Positions 11,424-23,420 of a DNA stretch of 64,000 nucleotides are shown piece after piece. Within the stretch, counting starts at the first letter, position 1, and every line of letters starts with the position of its first letter. The notes beneath the pieces are model-generated. The model ran no database searches and had not been told where the DNA came from. It saw nothing but the letters and a program-made list of their open reading frames with translations. A program made the position numbers and the translations under genes. Source of the stretch: Periplaneta americana (lineage: Eukaryota; Arthropoda; Insecta; Blattodea; Blattidae); NCBI RefSeq assembly GCF_040183065.1, contig NC_091128.1, forward strand, positions 179,999,168 to 180,063,167. Reading direction: 5' to 3'.

Positions 11424-14400
11424 TTTCATGTTGAAGAGATACCGATAAGCTGTCACAATTTGACTATAATTATGTGTATATATTCCGCCTATGCTTATCA
11501 TACAATGTGAATGAATTAATTAGTCATGTTTTCTCATTAACGTTTTCGGTACGTAAATTGTACCATCTTCAGATGTTTGTATATTATGCTAATTGTTAAC
11601 CAAACCTGTGGATGCATGTATCTGGACTTAAATGGTCAGTGTTTTTGTGCATGCTGTGCGATGTCGGTGAAGTGTAGTCATGATTACACACATGATCACT
11701 TTGACTCTTATATACTATTTGCTGGTACAACACTTTATCAAACTTAAATTAAAAATTAAAATGTTTCAGTCGTTATTTAAAAAACACTATTTAAAAACAC
11801 TGTTTAAAAACACTGTTTAAAACTATTTAAAAGCACATAGTTTTTACACCACTTTAACTATGTGAAGTATGTGATCACTTATTGTGTGGTGGTTGCCGGT
11901 TTGAAGTTAAATGAGGCACTTGTGGTGATCTTGTTTAGCGTTGAGCTGGACGCAATATCGTAACAAGGCTATGTTTTCTAAAAGTGATGTTGAAACACTT
12001 CTATTAAATTGATGGCATATGTAATATTATAACAGAATGAGGTTGTCAGGTCCGTGGCTTTAGTATCGCCTGGCGTGTCTGTAACAATATGATTAAGTAT
12101 TAATTTATGAATTTGAAATTAGGAATGTTTGTAATTAAATTGGAAATTCCTTTTACTGGTATTGGTATGGTTAACTGCTTGGGTAATGCCTATTATGTAA
12201 GAAAAGTAAAGTAACTTACAGTTTTAACGTGTATTGATCTGCTCGTGCTTGATGCTAGGCTGATACTAGAGCGATGGACTTGCTCACAGTATTTTTTAGT
12301 TAGTTGTATTGTCCATTTCCGGAAGTAGAGGGGGTGTCGGTGAAATCTGTGTGTGTGATTGTTTGGGCGGGAATAGTTTGAATAAATTGAAAAGTGGGTT
12401 ATTTATGTTGGCTATTTGTTCATTTAGTAGGGGTTTTCCTGAGTTGTGTTCTTTTATAATATGAAATTGTTCCGCCGTTTCTATTGTGGGGTCGTTTGTG
12501 ACTTTTAATATTTTCAGAGTGTCATTAATATTTGCGAGTTTGTGGTTTTCATCTATAAGGTGTTGTGCGAATTTAGATCTGTTTCTATTATAAACGAAAT
12601 CAGAGGTATGTTCCCGAAATCTTATTTTAAAGTTGCGCCGGGTCTGTCCTATATATGTTTTGGTGCAATTTTTGCAGTTTAACTGGTATATGCCACTGTT
12701 TAGGAGGGGTTCGTTGTGGTTGGTATTATTGGGAATTATATTGTTTAGTTTGTTGTTGGTACGAGGGGCTATGTTAATATTTTGTTTTTTAAAAAAGTTG
12801 CTAAGTTTGTTTGAAATCTTGCCGTAATATGTTAGACTATGCCATTGTTTTTTGTTTTGTGTTTTCTCAGGCTGTAATGTTGTGAATTCTTTTTTATGTA
12901 GTTTTGTTTTTCTCTTTTGTATTAAGTTATTAATTAGTTGGTTTTCGTATCCATTTTCGGAGGCTATTTGCTTTATATAATTAAGTTCTTTATTGTAATT
13001 ATCTCTATTTAGCGGTGTTGTGAGTAATCTATCAATGAGGAAACGAAATTTGCTAATTTTATGTGTGATTGGATGTATTGAATGTTTTTTTATAGCATGT
13101 GTGGTTGTTGTTTCTTTCCTGTATATGTTAAATGTAATTGTTGGGGTTGCTATTGTTATATTTAAATCTAGAAAATTAAGGCTATTGTTATTGCTTTGTT
13201 CAAGGGTGAATTTTATGTTTTGATGCCATTTGTTAAATTCTTCTAGTATTTGACTATCTTTGTTTTGGGTGTTTTCGTATATTATTATAGTATCGTCAAC
13301 ATATCTTGCGTATGTGCTGAAATTGAACTTATTATTTAAATTATTTATGTGTTTGTTTTCGAGTTCTTGTAGAAATATATTCGCTAAATATCCAGATAAG
13401 GGGTCGCCCATGGCTAATCCAGTTGATTGAATGTATATTTTATTATCAAATTTGAAATAATTCTGTTTTAGGGATGTTTTTAGTAAATGGGTGATTTGTT
13501 GAATTATATTGTTATCTAATTGGGCTTCGTTCAGTTTTTGAATAATTATGTTAATGGTTTCATCTATTGGTATGTTGGTATATAAATTTGTAACATCCAG
13601 TGAAAGTATTTTGGTGTTGCTCGTGGTTTTGAGTTTTTGGAGTTTTTTTATTATTTGTTTTGTATTGGTGATGGTATATTGGTTGTCTAGAATGATATTA
13701 TTACTTAAGAATTTGTGTAAATATTTATTAACTTTGTAATTTGGGGCTTCTCTGCAATTCACTATTGGTCTCATTGTCATTACTTTTTTATGTGTTTTAG
13801 GTAGTGTTTTTAAATTAGGTGCTTTGGGGTTCTTCATGATGAGGTTTAGGGTTTTATTTTTTGGTATGAAGTCAGGTGCATTTTTTATGGCGGTTTTTAT
13901 TTGTTTTTGATAAGTTTCTGTGGGGTCTGATTTATTCAAACTATTCCCGCCCAAACAATCACACACACAGATTTCACCGACACCCCCTCTACTTCCGGAA
14001 ATAGACAATACAACTAACTAAAAAATACTGTGAGCAAGTCCATCGCTCTAGTATCAGCCTAGCATCAAGCACGAGCAGATCAATACACGTTAAAACTGTA
14101 AGTTACTTTACTTTTCTTACATAATAGGCATTACCCAAGCAGTTAACCATACCAATACCAGTAAAAGGAATTTCCAATTTAATTACAAACATTCCTAATT
14201 TCAAATTCATAAATTAATACTTAATCATATTGTTACAGACACGCCAGGCGATACTAAAGCCACGGACCTGACAACCTCATTCTGTTATAATATTACATAT
14301 GCCATCAACTTAATAGAAGTGTTTCAACATCACTTTTAGAAAACATAGCCATGTTACGATATTGCGTCCAGCTCAACGCTAAACAAGATCACCACAAGTG

Positions 14401-14857
14401 CCTCATTTAACTTCAAACCGGCAACCACCACACAATAAGTGATCACATACTTCACATAGTTAAAGTGATGTAAAAACTATGTGCTTTTAAATAGTTTTAA
14501 ACAGTGTTTTTAAACAGTGTTTTTAAATAGTGTTTTTTAAATAACGACTGAAACATTTTAATTTTTAATTTAAGTTTGATAAAGTGTTGTACCAGCAAAT
14601 AGTATATAAGAGTCAAAGTGATCATGTGTGTAATCATGACTACACTTCACCGACATCGCACAGCATGCACAAAAACACTGACCATTTAAGTCCAGATACA
14701 TGCATCCACAGGCTTGGTTAACAATTAGCATAATATACAAACATCTGAAGATGGTACAATTTACGTACCGAAAACGTTAATGAGAAAACACGACTAATTA
14801 ATTCATTCACATTGTATGATAAGCATAGGCGGAATATATACACATAATTATAGTCAA
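11424..14857 (-). mobile_element. Penelope-like retroelement, head-to-head compound insertion
   Basis: A reverse-strand copy (about 13930 down to 11424) is joined head-to-head to a forward-strand copy of only the 3' end (13931-14860). This creates inverted arms of 930 bp at 11457-12386 and 13931-14860, nearly identical with scattered mismatches. Both arms hold the last roughly 30 codons of the protein plus the 3' UTR. An 11-bp direct repeat, attataggcaa, at 11413-11423 and 14858-14868 is a plausible target-site duplication for the whole structure. Inverted partial copies joined at their 5' ends are a known habit of Penelope-like elements. Confidence 0.88.
12296..14008 (-). CDS. Penelope-like RT with GIY-YIG endonuclease
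   Basis: An open frame of 570 codons encodes a reverse transcriptase fused to a GIY-YIG endonuclease, the hallmark of canonical Penelope-like elements. RT motifs: LSLDVTNLYTNIP at 135-147, GLAMGDPLSGYLANIF at 197-212, the catalytic YVDD at 236-239 and FLDLNI at 279-284. The endonuclease begins GIYQLNCKNC at 439, with TYIGQTRRNF at 451-460, FREH at 464-467 and a likely catalytic glutamate near 513. Residues 1-26 are not authentic: they are read from the inverted arm, so the true protein starts near residue 27 and lacks its N-terminal region. The rest has no internal stop, suggesting a fairly recent insertion, but activity is unlikely without the N-terminus. Confidence 0.9.
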   Translation of the reverse strand: MSISGSRGGVGEICVCDCLGGNSLNKSDPTETYQKQIKTAIKNAPDFIPKNKTLNLIMKNPKAPNLKTLPKTHKKVMTMRPIVNCREAPNYKVNKYLHKFLSNNIILDNQYTITNTKQIIKKLQKLKTTSNTKILSLDVTNLYTNIPIDETINIIIQKLNEAQLDNNIIQQITHLLKTSLKQNYFKFDNKIYIQSTGLAMGDPLSGYLANIFLQELENKHINNLNNKFNFSTYARYVDDTIIIYENTQNKDSQILEEFNKWHQNIKFTLEQSNNNSLNFLDLNITIATPTITFNIYRKETTTTHAIKKHSIHPITHKISKFRFLIDRLLTTPLNRDNYNKELNYIKQIASENGYENQLINNLIQKRKTKLHKKEFTTLQPEKTQNKKQWHSLTYYGKISNKLSNFFKKQNINIAPRTNNKLNNIIPNNTNHNEPLLNSGIYQLNCKNCTKTYIGQTRRNFKIRFREHTSDFVYNRNRSKFAQHLIDENHKLANINDTLKILKVTNDPTIETAEQFHIIKEHNSGKPLLNEQIANINNPLFNLFKLFPPKQSHTQISPTPPLLPEMDNTTN

Positions 14858-14868
14858 ATTATAGGCAA

Positions 14869-16711
14869 GTTTCGTACGACTTTTTATGCTCGACCATATT
14901 TGTAACTTGAAATTATTCAAAATTAGGTCATGTTATGGTTATGTGCGAACTGACCTGAATTGTGAGATGTGCGCAGACGCGAAAGTATTGATTTTTTCCG
15001 AGGCCGAATGTCATTAACCTTGATAGAGAATAAGATGAACATTAGTCTTGATATAACCTGTAAATTGATTTAGAATTGAAAAACGAGATGACAAATTGAA
15101 TTTATTTGAATATTATTTACAATTAACGCTAATTATTATAGTAACAGAACATAACCTTCTGCGACAGTATTGGATTTCCAGCCTCCGTGACTTTTCGTTA
15201 ATTGTCTTTCGATTGCATATCCGAGAATAATCGATACTTGCGGTTTTATAACGGTACAAAGGTGACTTGTCATTGGCTGAACACCTGAACTTTAATGAAT
15301 AGGTGTACTTTAATGAGATGCATTAAAGGGCTACTACCAGGTGTATAATTACTACATTTCGGCATGGTCAAGCATAAAATTGTATAAGAAAGCATGTAGT
15401 GTTACGTGATGCAATGGAGCATGCGGATGAGGAAAGAAAAAAACACACACAATTTAGTGTGTTTACAATTTCTATTTTTCATGCTAAATTTGACTTGGAA
15501 GGACTGAAGATGCAATGCGCAACACTATTGTAAGCTTTCATTGCTTTTACAGAACTTGGACCAATGACTGGTGCCGGTGTCAGTAGCGTGAAGGAAGTGT
15601 TTGGTGGATGGAAGCATAGTGATCTGATTTTACAGGACTTGCGAGCAGGAAGTGGAATCACAAAGTGCAAGGTTCCAATAACGGGGCGGTTTACACTAAA
15701 TGGAAATACAATTGAGCACTCAACAAATTCACTCACTGCTTAACTCATGCAATTCAATACGACAGTACCAGGGATCACGGAGATGTAGCAAGTAGAGATT
15801 CATTCTTTCCCATATACGATAATTGCCACAACAGCGAAAGTTTGACCTTAAACTTCACGTCGTATGCGCTCAGTGTGTTGGAAGTAATGATTACGTTGAA
15901 GCGTTGCCTCGATGCTGTGAACAAGTTCAAGTACAACTTTTTTTTTTTATCCTTGCACGATGACGATCAGAAGGCGAAACTTTCCATAAAATATTTGTGC
16001 TTCGAATGCGAACAACTTTCCACCTCGCCGAATAGTTTCGTGTTTAGAGAGAGATACATACATATGTACAGACAGCGAGAAGGAAAGAGCGATGTAAACG
16101 AAATCACTGAACTTTGAAGAATCAGCGAAAGTGAGTCGGTGAGAATCTGTGTGTTTCATATAATGGAAAGGGAAAACCGAAGTTGCTGATCGATTATTCG
16201 CCATATTTCAAAAAGCTGTAGGGTATTAAAATTGGCTTAGCACTGTGATGTAATACTTTATGCCTTGGAGAAGTTGTAGGCCTACACGGTTCAATCTTCT
16301 TTGCTGACGTAACACCACTGGAATCAGTACAAACTGTTCAAGTATAGAAAACTACATCTTTGTCATTAAGTAGGGGTTTCGAATAAGACTTGCTTTCTGT
16401 TATAATACGTCATTCCATGGATAGGATGCGTATCACTCAAACTGATGAACGAAAAGAAGGAACAAAATTATTAAGAAAAAATTAATGTCTAGAGCTGCAA
16501 TGAGCTGACTGTAATAATTGGTTAGATTCATTTATACACGCTGTGGTCATATCGTGTGTTTAGGATCTGTGGGTGTACTAGTAGGCCGCTTTTTTTTTTT
16601 TTTTGCTAATGTCGAGTTTCTGTTTCTATTGTGTGTTGCAGATGGCTTGTGTTGTAACAAAATAATAAGATGGTTGTTGTTTAGTCAAATGTCTAAAGAA
16701 AAGTCTGAACT
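14869..16711. other. Anonymous AT-rich DNA
   Basis: No recognisable gene. Frames of 85-91 codons at 15479-16204 lack motifs. The 14870-14890 segment probably continues the pre-insertion target of the Penelope-like element. Confidence 0.4.
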
Positions 16712-16872
16712 TCACAAGTGATACCAACACCGGCACAACTTATGAGGCAACTAGGCCAGGAGATAATGGGGTAGGGTGGCCACTTCCTTCCCCCCTCCAA
16801 TGCATACATCGCCGACTAGCTACATATTACACTAGTCAGACTTCATATGCATACAAACAATTGTTCTTCCTG
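16712..16872. repeat. Interspersed repeat family K (copy 1)
   Basis: This shares a block with 42037-42201. The common part includes cttatgagg, aactaggccaggagataatg and ggccacttcc or ggccagttcc, then catacatcgcc or tatacatcgcc, and ends in gcatacaaacaa. Two copies in one window indicate a dispersed repeat, probably a SINE body; no tRNA-like head is visible. Confidence 0.7.
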
Positions 16873-17931
16873 ACACATATCGTCAAGTGAGATGTACTGC
16901 CTACATATCAGCCAGAACCTCAATCAGAGGTAAATAGGATATTTAATGAATAAGACTAGATACGAGTAGAAATGCGTTGGACGGCTGAGAAAATAAGGTC
17001 GACGTATTGGTAGCCTACTGGTTAGGCGAGAAGATCATAATTAGGGTCGTGTGAAACATTTCGCTGGTATCACTAAAGGTCCAGGGACACGTTCTGAAAA
17101 GAGTTACTCCATTGTGAGACAAAATCAGTGGCGAATTTTGAAGTCATTCAAGTACCCTGGACCAGCAAAATTAACGTGGAACTGACCTCCCATCTTAGTA
17201 GGCCTGTTTCTGGAGATCTGCCAAACCGTTCATTCCGGCCATTGTCCGACAGAGCTTGAAAGAAGAAACCAGGGCCAGTTGTTCAATCTCGATGACTTGC
17301 AACTGCTTGTATGTGAGCTGCAGGAATCCTTCACATAGTTTAGTGTGCACCGCTAAGAAATGCCATGCTTCGGAACAGAGTCTGACAATGCAGCGTAAAC
17401 TGACATTTGTCACCGGGGCATATTACTATAAGGGGGCTGGAAGTGCAGCCACCTCCTCGTAGTGAGTCCTGGGTTATTTCTGAGTGTAAATTTAAAGAAA
17501 TAAGCGAAGAGCTGCACTACAGAAAAAAAAAATGAAAACAGAAACAGAGCATTAGGCTCGCGAAACTTCAGAGCTGATGCGGAGACACAGCATATTGTCG
17601 AATTACTATTTCCTTTTTTCTACGTTCTTTCTGCCACAAGTCGAAACTTTTCTACACTAGCGCCTTCATTAAAAAAAAAAAAAAAGTTTTTTTTTTCCCG
17701 ATACATCCTAGTCCACAGCAGTCATCTCAAGGACCTATTCCACAAAGGTATGGTCTTGTATATTACAAGTAAACTCTCTAGTAAACAATACAAATCCTAC
17801 AGTTCACAAAGGAATTTCCTACAGTTGTATTTTACTACTCCATAAATTAAAAGTAAAGTTTCTTGATTGTGTTCTACAAAAATCCTACTACTTGTAACTT
17901 ATTAGTGAATCATCAAACTAATGGCAGGAGA

Positions 17932-17983
<52 letters not shown>

Positions 17984-18370
17984 TACTAGTATCCACAAAG
18001 AGAAATAAGAAGTGACAAGTTAGGAATCTGTAGTGAATTTTATATATCAAAAGGAATATTTTGCCAGGTTGTGTCAATTTTAAACCGAAATGTTTTGGGT
18101 TTATTAGGTAATATTTTTAAAGCGTCTGACATTTACTGATAAATTGTACCATAAAAAAAAAACAAAAAACATTTCACAATCTTAACAAGTGATTCTCAAA
18201 TGAGAACCGTTCACAGCCCACGAAAATGGTTCATTATCTGTCATTGATCTGTTGCAGCTAATTCTTTCCTTCTGGTTTTGTCAACCTGGACTTCCAATGA
18301 CCCGTAGAAGAAACATAGCGGATTGAGGTCGGATGATTAACCGACCAAGACTTCTTCCTATTAATTTAAC
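16873..18370. other. Anonymous DNA with TA/CA microsatellite
   Basis: No recognisable gene. A (TA)n run passing into (CA)n lies at about 17936-17983. Poly-A and poly-T tracts occur at 17665-17700. Confidence 0.5.
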
Positions 18371-18556
18371 AGGAGCATTTTAGTCCAACGGTTAGCACGT
18401 CTGACCGTGAAAATAATAGACTCTGGTTCAAATCCTGGTTGGGACAATTTATCTGGTTGGGGTTTTCCCTCAACCAACTGAAGCAGGATTGCTGGGTAAC
18501 ATTCGGCGTTGGACCTCGGACTCATTTCGCCATCATTAATTCACATATCATCATCC
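18371..18556 (+). mobile_element. tRNA-derived SINE, diverged relative of family A
   Basis: It starts with a tRNA-like head: a box A-like string agtccaacggttagcacg, then box B as ggttcaaatcc. The ggttggggttttccctcaac segment and the ggactcatttcgcc segment match family A in order. The 3' end differs from the six closer copies, so this is an older or different subfamily. Confidence 0.75.
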
Positions 18557-19808
18557 CGGATTAAATTCACGGTGCAAGAGCGCGCCGCTCGGCTACCCAG
18601 TCATTCACAGAATAGGAGTGGTAAGCACAATAAGCCTTCGGGTCCCTCCTCCGTACAAGAGAAAAAAACACGAACATTTCATTCAGCAAAATGGGCAAGA
18701 GCACATCTAGCTGATACCAGACGTTTCCCTGAATGGCACATAAAAGCAAGTTAAGATAACATAATCGCGCAAAATCTTACATATTTATCAGAGGCTAACG
18801 TTTACTGTCCCTCACATTAACTTTCTGTGTAGGCAGGTAGAACAGAAAACATCAAGTGCCTCACAAGATCTGGGTTTTCTTCTCTCGTCTCAATGAAGGT
18901 TTCGCAGAATTCATTTCTTCTATCAAAATAATCTTCACTCAATTCTTGCACAAGCTGGGTTTGTAGGAAGTTCTATCTCTGATTATAAACCATGGCTGAC
19001 ATGAATTCAAGTGCCATCTGTTTTGTAGATTTATGCGGATGGATAACATAATATCAAGTATATTTTCCCTTCCCCTCTTTAATCTTTCAGATTTACACTT
19101 ATTCTTCCCGCTTCCTCCTTCATTGAATTTTCACCCTATTTCCTTACTGTTGGGTTGCGTAGGCTACTTCACTATTTCCATTTCAGTCAGGAAACCATGA
19201 TAAATGATTTTCATCTCAGGAAAGAAACATGTTTAGTGTTGATTTATTTTAGTGAATTTTCTGTTTAAATTATTAGTGTTTTGTTTATTGTCATAGCCTA
19301 TTCTATATGAATACACATCTTATTTTGTATAAGGTTTTAATACCGTTGACATAAATTTCAGCGATATTTGGAAGAATGAATATTCGATCCCATGAATGAA
19401 ATGTTTATGTTTTCCAAACATTAAATCTAATGCAGACTTTAAAGACGTAAAAATAGAATTAACGTAGTATCACACATGTTCTGTCACACTTTGTGTACAG
19501 ACCCAAAAACAAAATTTCGGCCACTGAATTTCCAAGTTCAAGTTGTAACACTGCGCAGCATGTTTCTGGGTCTGAATTCTTTCTAACGGAGTAATAGTAC
19601 TTGATTTCTTCCCAACAATTTCTGTATATAACATTTCACACTCTGTATACAACAGTTATAATTTTCCGGTGGTTATTAACTGTACCGTTTCATTTGTCAG
19701 TTTATTCTACTAGCAAAATAATGTAATGTGATTGGGTTTTAATTCACTGCATATTTTGACTCCAAATAAAGATACATTAAGTTTCTACTAAGAGTGTTTA
19801 TAAATTTC
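18557..19808. other. Anonymous DNA
   Basis: No recognisable gene or element boundaries. Short frames only. Confidence 0.4.
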
Positions 19809-19821
19809 ACATGCCTTATTC

Positions 19822-21151
19822 TGAAAAAGCTCGTAAAAGATTCTCCCTTCTAAAAAGACTAGCAGGAAAGAAATGGGGATGCTCTAGGAATACTTTGAAC
19901 ACTACATACAAGTTTAATTACTTCACCTTTCATAAACGACATAGAATATGTTCAAAACCAAGCTCTCAGGCTCATTACTGGTGGAATCAAAACAACTCCA
20001 ATAGATTCTATGAGATTCCTCACTAATATTAACAGCATCAAAATGACAATAGAAGAAAAAGCACTGATTCAATATGAAAAACTTATCAGATTATCAGGAA
20101 ACAATTGGCATTCATACGGTCCTCTCTGTAGATTGAAAACTCAAAAACGTTTCATATTCATTGTTCAAGAATTAAAACAGAAAATCAATATCCCGAATTT
20201 AAAAGAAAACTTACAAATTAAACCAAACCCTTTAACTCTATTAAATATAGAATATAATCTAAATTTAACAGAATAAATACTGAAATCAGAAGTAAACACT
20301 GAAATACTGAAACAATTGTCTTTAGAGACAATTAATATAAGGTACCCTCCACAAAACTGGCTTCATTTATACAATGACGGATCCTTGATCTCCAGAGAAC
20401 AAGGTGCCGGTGCAGGTGTTACGTGCTGTCTCTTCTCACTTTGTAGATCTCTTGGATATGGAACAACAAGTTTTGATGGTGAAATCATTGCAATAAGTGA
20501 ATGTCTCAGGAATCTTCTATTTCACATCAATAAATTTAAGAATGCAGTTATATTGTCAGACTCCAAAGCAGCTATTCTATCAATAGCCTCTAAACACACA
20601 CCTTCATCTCAAACAGCAGAAATAACTAAAATGCTCTCTCAATTAATATCACTCAATAAAAGAATTGTATTCCAATGGATACCAACCCATTTTGGAATCC
20701 TGGGAAACGAGAATGCGGATGCTTTCGCAAAGAAGGGCAGCACTGCTACTTACAGACCTGTTACTAAATCTACGTATTACTCTGTGAAAAGATTTATTAA
20801 ATCTACATACTTAGACTTCAACAAACAAAATTTGATAAACAATCCCAAGGGAAAAAATGGAACTCTCTGCATCATAATCCACAGTTAATTCCCGATTTAC
20901 CACGAAAATCGTCTGTAGCTGCATTTCGATTGGCAACAGGCCAAGATTGTTTGGCCAAACACCTGCATAGAATTGGAATATATCAGTCCCCTAACTGCCC
21001 ATTGTGCAACTCAAACCAAGAAATGGATTTGGAACACCTCAAAATCTGTGCTTCAGTGGCTGACCATGACAATATCTTTGAAAAATATTGGAGTGCAAGA
21101 GGTCAAATGACTTTATTGTCAAACGCCTGGCATTAGAAAACAACAACAACA
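19822..21151 (+). mobile_element. 5'-truncated LINE with RNase H domain
   Basis: A 1.3-kb 5'-truncated non-LTR retrotransposon ending in an (AAC)n tail at 21140-21151. A perfect 13-bp target-site duplication, acatgccttattc, flanks it at 19809-19821 and 21152-21164. It retains the end of the RT domain (KRFSLLKRLAGKKWG near the left edge), a connector, an RNase H domain and a terminal zinc-knuckle-like block. Coding frames shift several times, so it is dead. Confidence 0.93.
20316..21136 (+). pseudogene. LINE RNase H domain and C-terminal zinc motif
   Basis: RNase H would remove RNA from RNA:DNA hybrids during retrotransposition. In the frame 20316-20888, YNDGS sits where TDGS is usual (residue 19 on), DGEIIAI carries the conserved E, SDSKAA the second D, and WIPTHFGILGNENADAFAKK is the classic C-terminal signature. 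After a frame change at about 20880-20930 the protein continues with RLATGQDCLAKHLHRIG and a CPLC-x9-H-x3-C cluster (CPLCNSNQEMDLEHLKIC). That layout is common to insect LINEs carrying RNase H. A preceding segment at 20010-20276 is in yet another frame. Confidence 0.88.
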
Positions 21152-21164
21152 ACATGCCTTATTC

Positions 21165-22083
21165 CAGGATAAACTGATTCATGGGTACTAAATTTGAACA
21201 AATTCGTCCAATAGTTAAAAGCTGAATAGCTACAGAGAGACAAAAACCCGAGAACCAGTCTTTTGTTATCTGGGATGCTGAAATTGTGCGTTTGCTGATA
21301 ATATATCTGAACTAATCATATTACCGCCTCTGTTTGAGATGCGGCTCGCCTTGTAATCGAAGGACTGCTGAAAAGTTATTCAAGATTGACGCAGTTCCAA
21401 CAAGCAGCGGTCTTGAAAACTGGGCTCATGTTTGAATGTAGTCCCAGCTAATAGTACAACAATGCTTGCTGTGAACCTTGAATCAGACCAGTTTTTGACT
21501 CCTTCCTATATACCTACGTAATTTTATTCATTCGCTTCCTCCGCTGTCAGTCAGTGAAGCACTCTGACGAGCAAGAATGTCCAACACGAAATATCGACAG
21601 AAGAGTGATGGGTGGAAGATGACATCGGGGGAAGGAGAGAAAAATGAGTCAATTTACCGACAAGTGGAATAACCTACGAGACGCGGGGGGCCTCACGATG
21701 TCGAAAAAGTTAACGATCCCGTGACGTCATACAGAGTACACGTGGCCTTGGCTGAAGGCTTGCCTGGGGAGTACCGGCTTTTTGTCTCCTCCAATTAAAA
21801 ACTGATTCCTGCGCTCGGCATACCAATTTGGAATTCTCCACCACTCCGCGTCACAACGGCTTCACTTCTTATACAAGATTATTGCACACGCGCATTTTCT
21901 TTGCTGGTGGTGCACGCAGAACCAGAAGCCGTTTTCATGCTTAGTAATTAAACATCCCCACACGGTGAGTGTTTCCATATCTATCATCTAGGTCACACCA
22001 ACAACTGTAACAATTTTATTCTGGCGGACGACGTCGCTGTTGGGATTTTGTCGGGGTTTTCCCGTTTCCCCATATTAAGCATG
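21165..22083. other. Anonymous DNA
   Basis: No recognisable gene. Locally higher in CG around 21600-21780, without a clear promoter or exon. Confidence 0.4.
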
Positions 22084-22091
22084 GTCTAATA

Positions 22092-22926
22092 CAGGCCTGC
22101 ACAAGGTTTGCGCTCACAGCTCATGAGCGGAATGCAGATATTGGCTGTGCTCTGTATAAGGGTGGACTGGAAGAAGGGGTGATCTCGTACAAAATATACA
22201 CAAAAGGAAGTACTATTACGAGTGCTTATGAAATGAATTCCCGTTCAGTGTTTGTAAAACTATCTTGGACTATTATTAATTAATAAAGAAATATTTATTT
22301 TACAGAAGTAATAGAAATTCTATAGCTACTTAAATACACAATATCGTTTTGTTATATTTTTATTTATCAGTACATCAAAACGAAGTTTTATGCTGTTGGC
22401 AGCTGAAAGGAACAGTAGCCTACTGATCGTAATGAAACATCAGTTACAGATGTTCGATGTCTGCCTTTATTAAAGTTGATTATAGAAAACAGTTCCTCAC
22501 AAATATAAATGTTGAGCCAAACATAGCAATCATATTCACAGCCAGCCTGTGTAGTCGTGGATATTATTTAGTCTTGTAAAACTCAACCAGGCTAGTAGTA
22601 TTATTCAAACGATCTTTAGCCCTTAGGCCACATTGAAGATCAATAAGTTCGAGCTGTAATTCGTTAAATGTTAAATGTTGTGTTCCGTCTTTTAGATTCC
22701 TCCATACTGTACTGTAGCAGTAGGTAAGCAACGTGAAACAGTTACTGAGAATAGGCCTACACACTGCACTCCACTAGATAACTGAGTGGTCGTTTCCCTC
22801 TCCTCTACCTATAGCAAGTCTATGTCATTCTGACGTATCTTCCTCTCAGTTTCGGCAAGCGGTAAACACAGCTCTCCCGCTCCGAAGGAGCGCGCGCGCT
22901 CGTTGAGCGCTGTTTGTGCAGGTATG
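22092..22926 (-). mobile_element. hAT transposon remnant with terminal repeats
   Basis: The left end caggcctgcac at 22092 and the right end gtgcaggtatg at 22916-22926 form short imperfect inverted repeats of hAT style, each followed inward by a GC-rich gctc-type block. The 8-bp flanks gtctaata and atctaaat could be a decayed target duplication (5 of 8 match), which is weak. The interior holds the C-terminus of a hAT transposase on the reverse strand, so the element lost most of its gene by internal deletion. Confidence 0.65.
22389..22764 (-). pseudogene. hAT transposase C-terminal fragment, frameshifted
   Basis: The reverse strand reads NELQLELIDLQC, then a variable part ending SLVEFYKTK and a stop. 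In shifted frames it continues with MFGST and then CEELFSIINFNKGRHRTSVT. This order (LELIDLQ, then FGST, CEQ/CEE-FS, N-K-R-LTD) is that of the hAT dimerisation region of GTF2IRD2/ZBED-like transposases. At least two frame changes (about 22560 and 22500) make it non-functional. The catalytic core is absent. Confidence 0.75.
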
Positions 22927-22934
22927 ATCTAAAT

Positions 22935-23300
22935 CATTGCGTCAACTTTTCTCCATTTCGTCATTCCCCGAACGCCGGCTGGCAACGCAAGGAGGGGGCT
23001 GGTTGCCTGGGTACGCAGCGAACCTTAGTGTAGTCAGCCGGTGTGGGTTTGGGAATGCTAGCTCAAGGTTTGGCGCAATACATCTTCTAAGGTCGCAGTG
23101 CTGGGTCTTAGTGTCCACTCCCGAAATTAAATTCAAAAGTTCATTATCTCTGACACGATGGGAACAATGGAAACTCTGACACCACTCACAACATATGTTG
23201 CCTAAAAACGTGTTAAACCTTGCTTAGGCTACTGCAGTTCTTAAACGTCAGAAATATGGTTGAACACTCAAAGGGGATCAGAGAGGTAGTACTTACACTG
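22935..23300. other. Anonymous DNA
   Basis: Two overlapping opposite frames near 22940-23180 have no recognisable motif. Confidence 0.35.
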
Positions 23301-23420
23301 GGATCCGGTGTGGCTCAGTGGATAAAGCGTCAGCACGTAGACTGAAAACCCGGATTCAGGTCCCGGTGCCGGAGAGAATTTTTCTCCGTTCCATTCCTTC
23401 TTCACCAAATGGGAATCCAG
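23301..23420 (+). mobile_element. tRNA-derived SINE, family C
   Basis: tRNA-like head with a strong box A (gtggctcagtgg) and a diverged box B (gattcaggtcc), followed by a ctccgttccattccttcttc body. Only one copy is seen. The 3' limit is uncertain. Confidence 0.65.
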
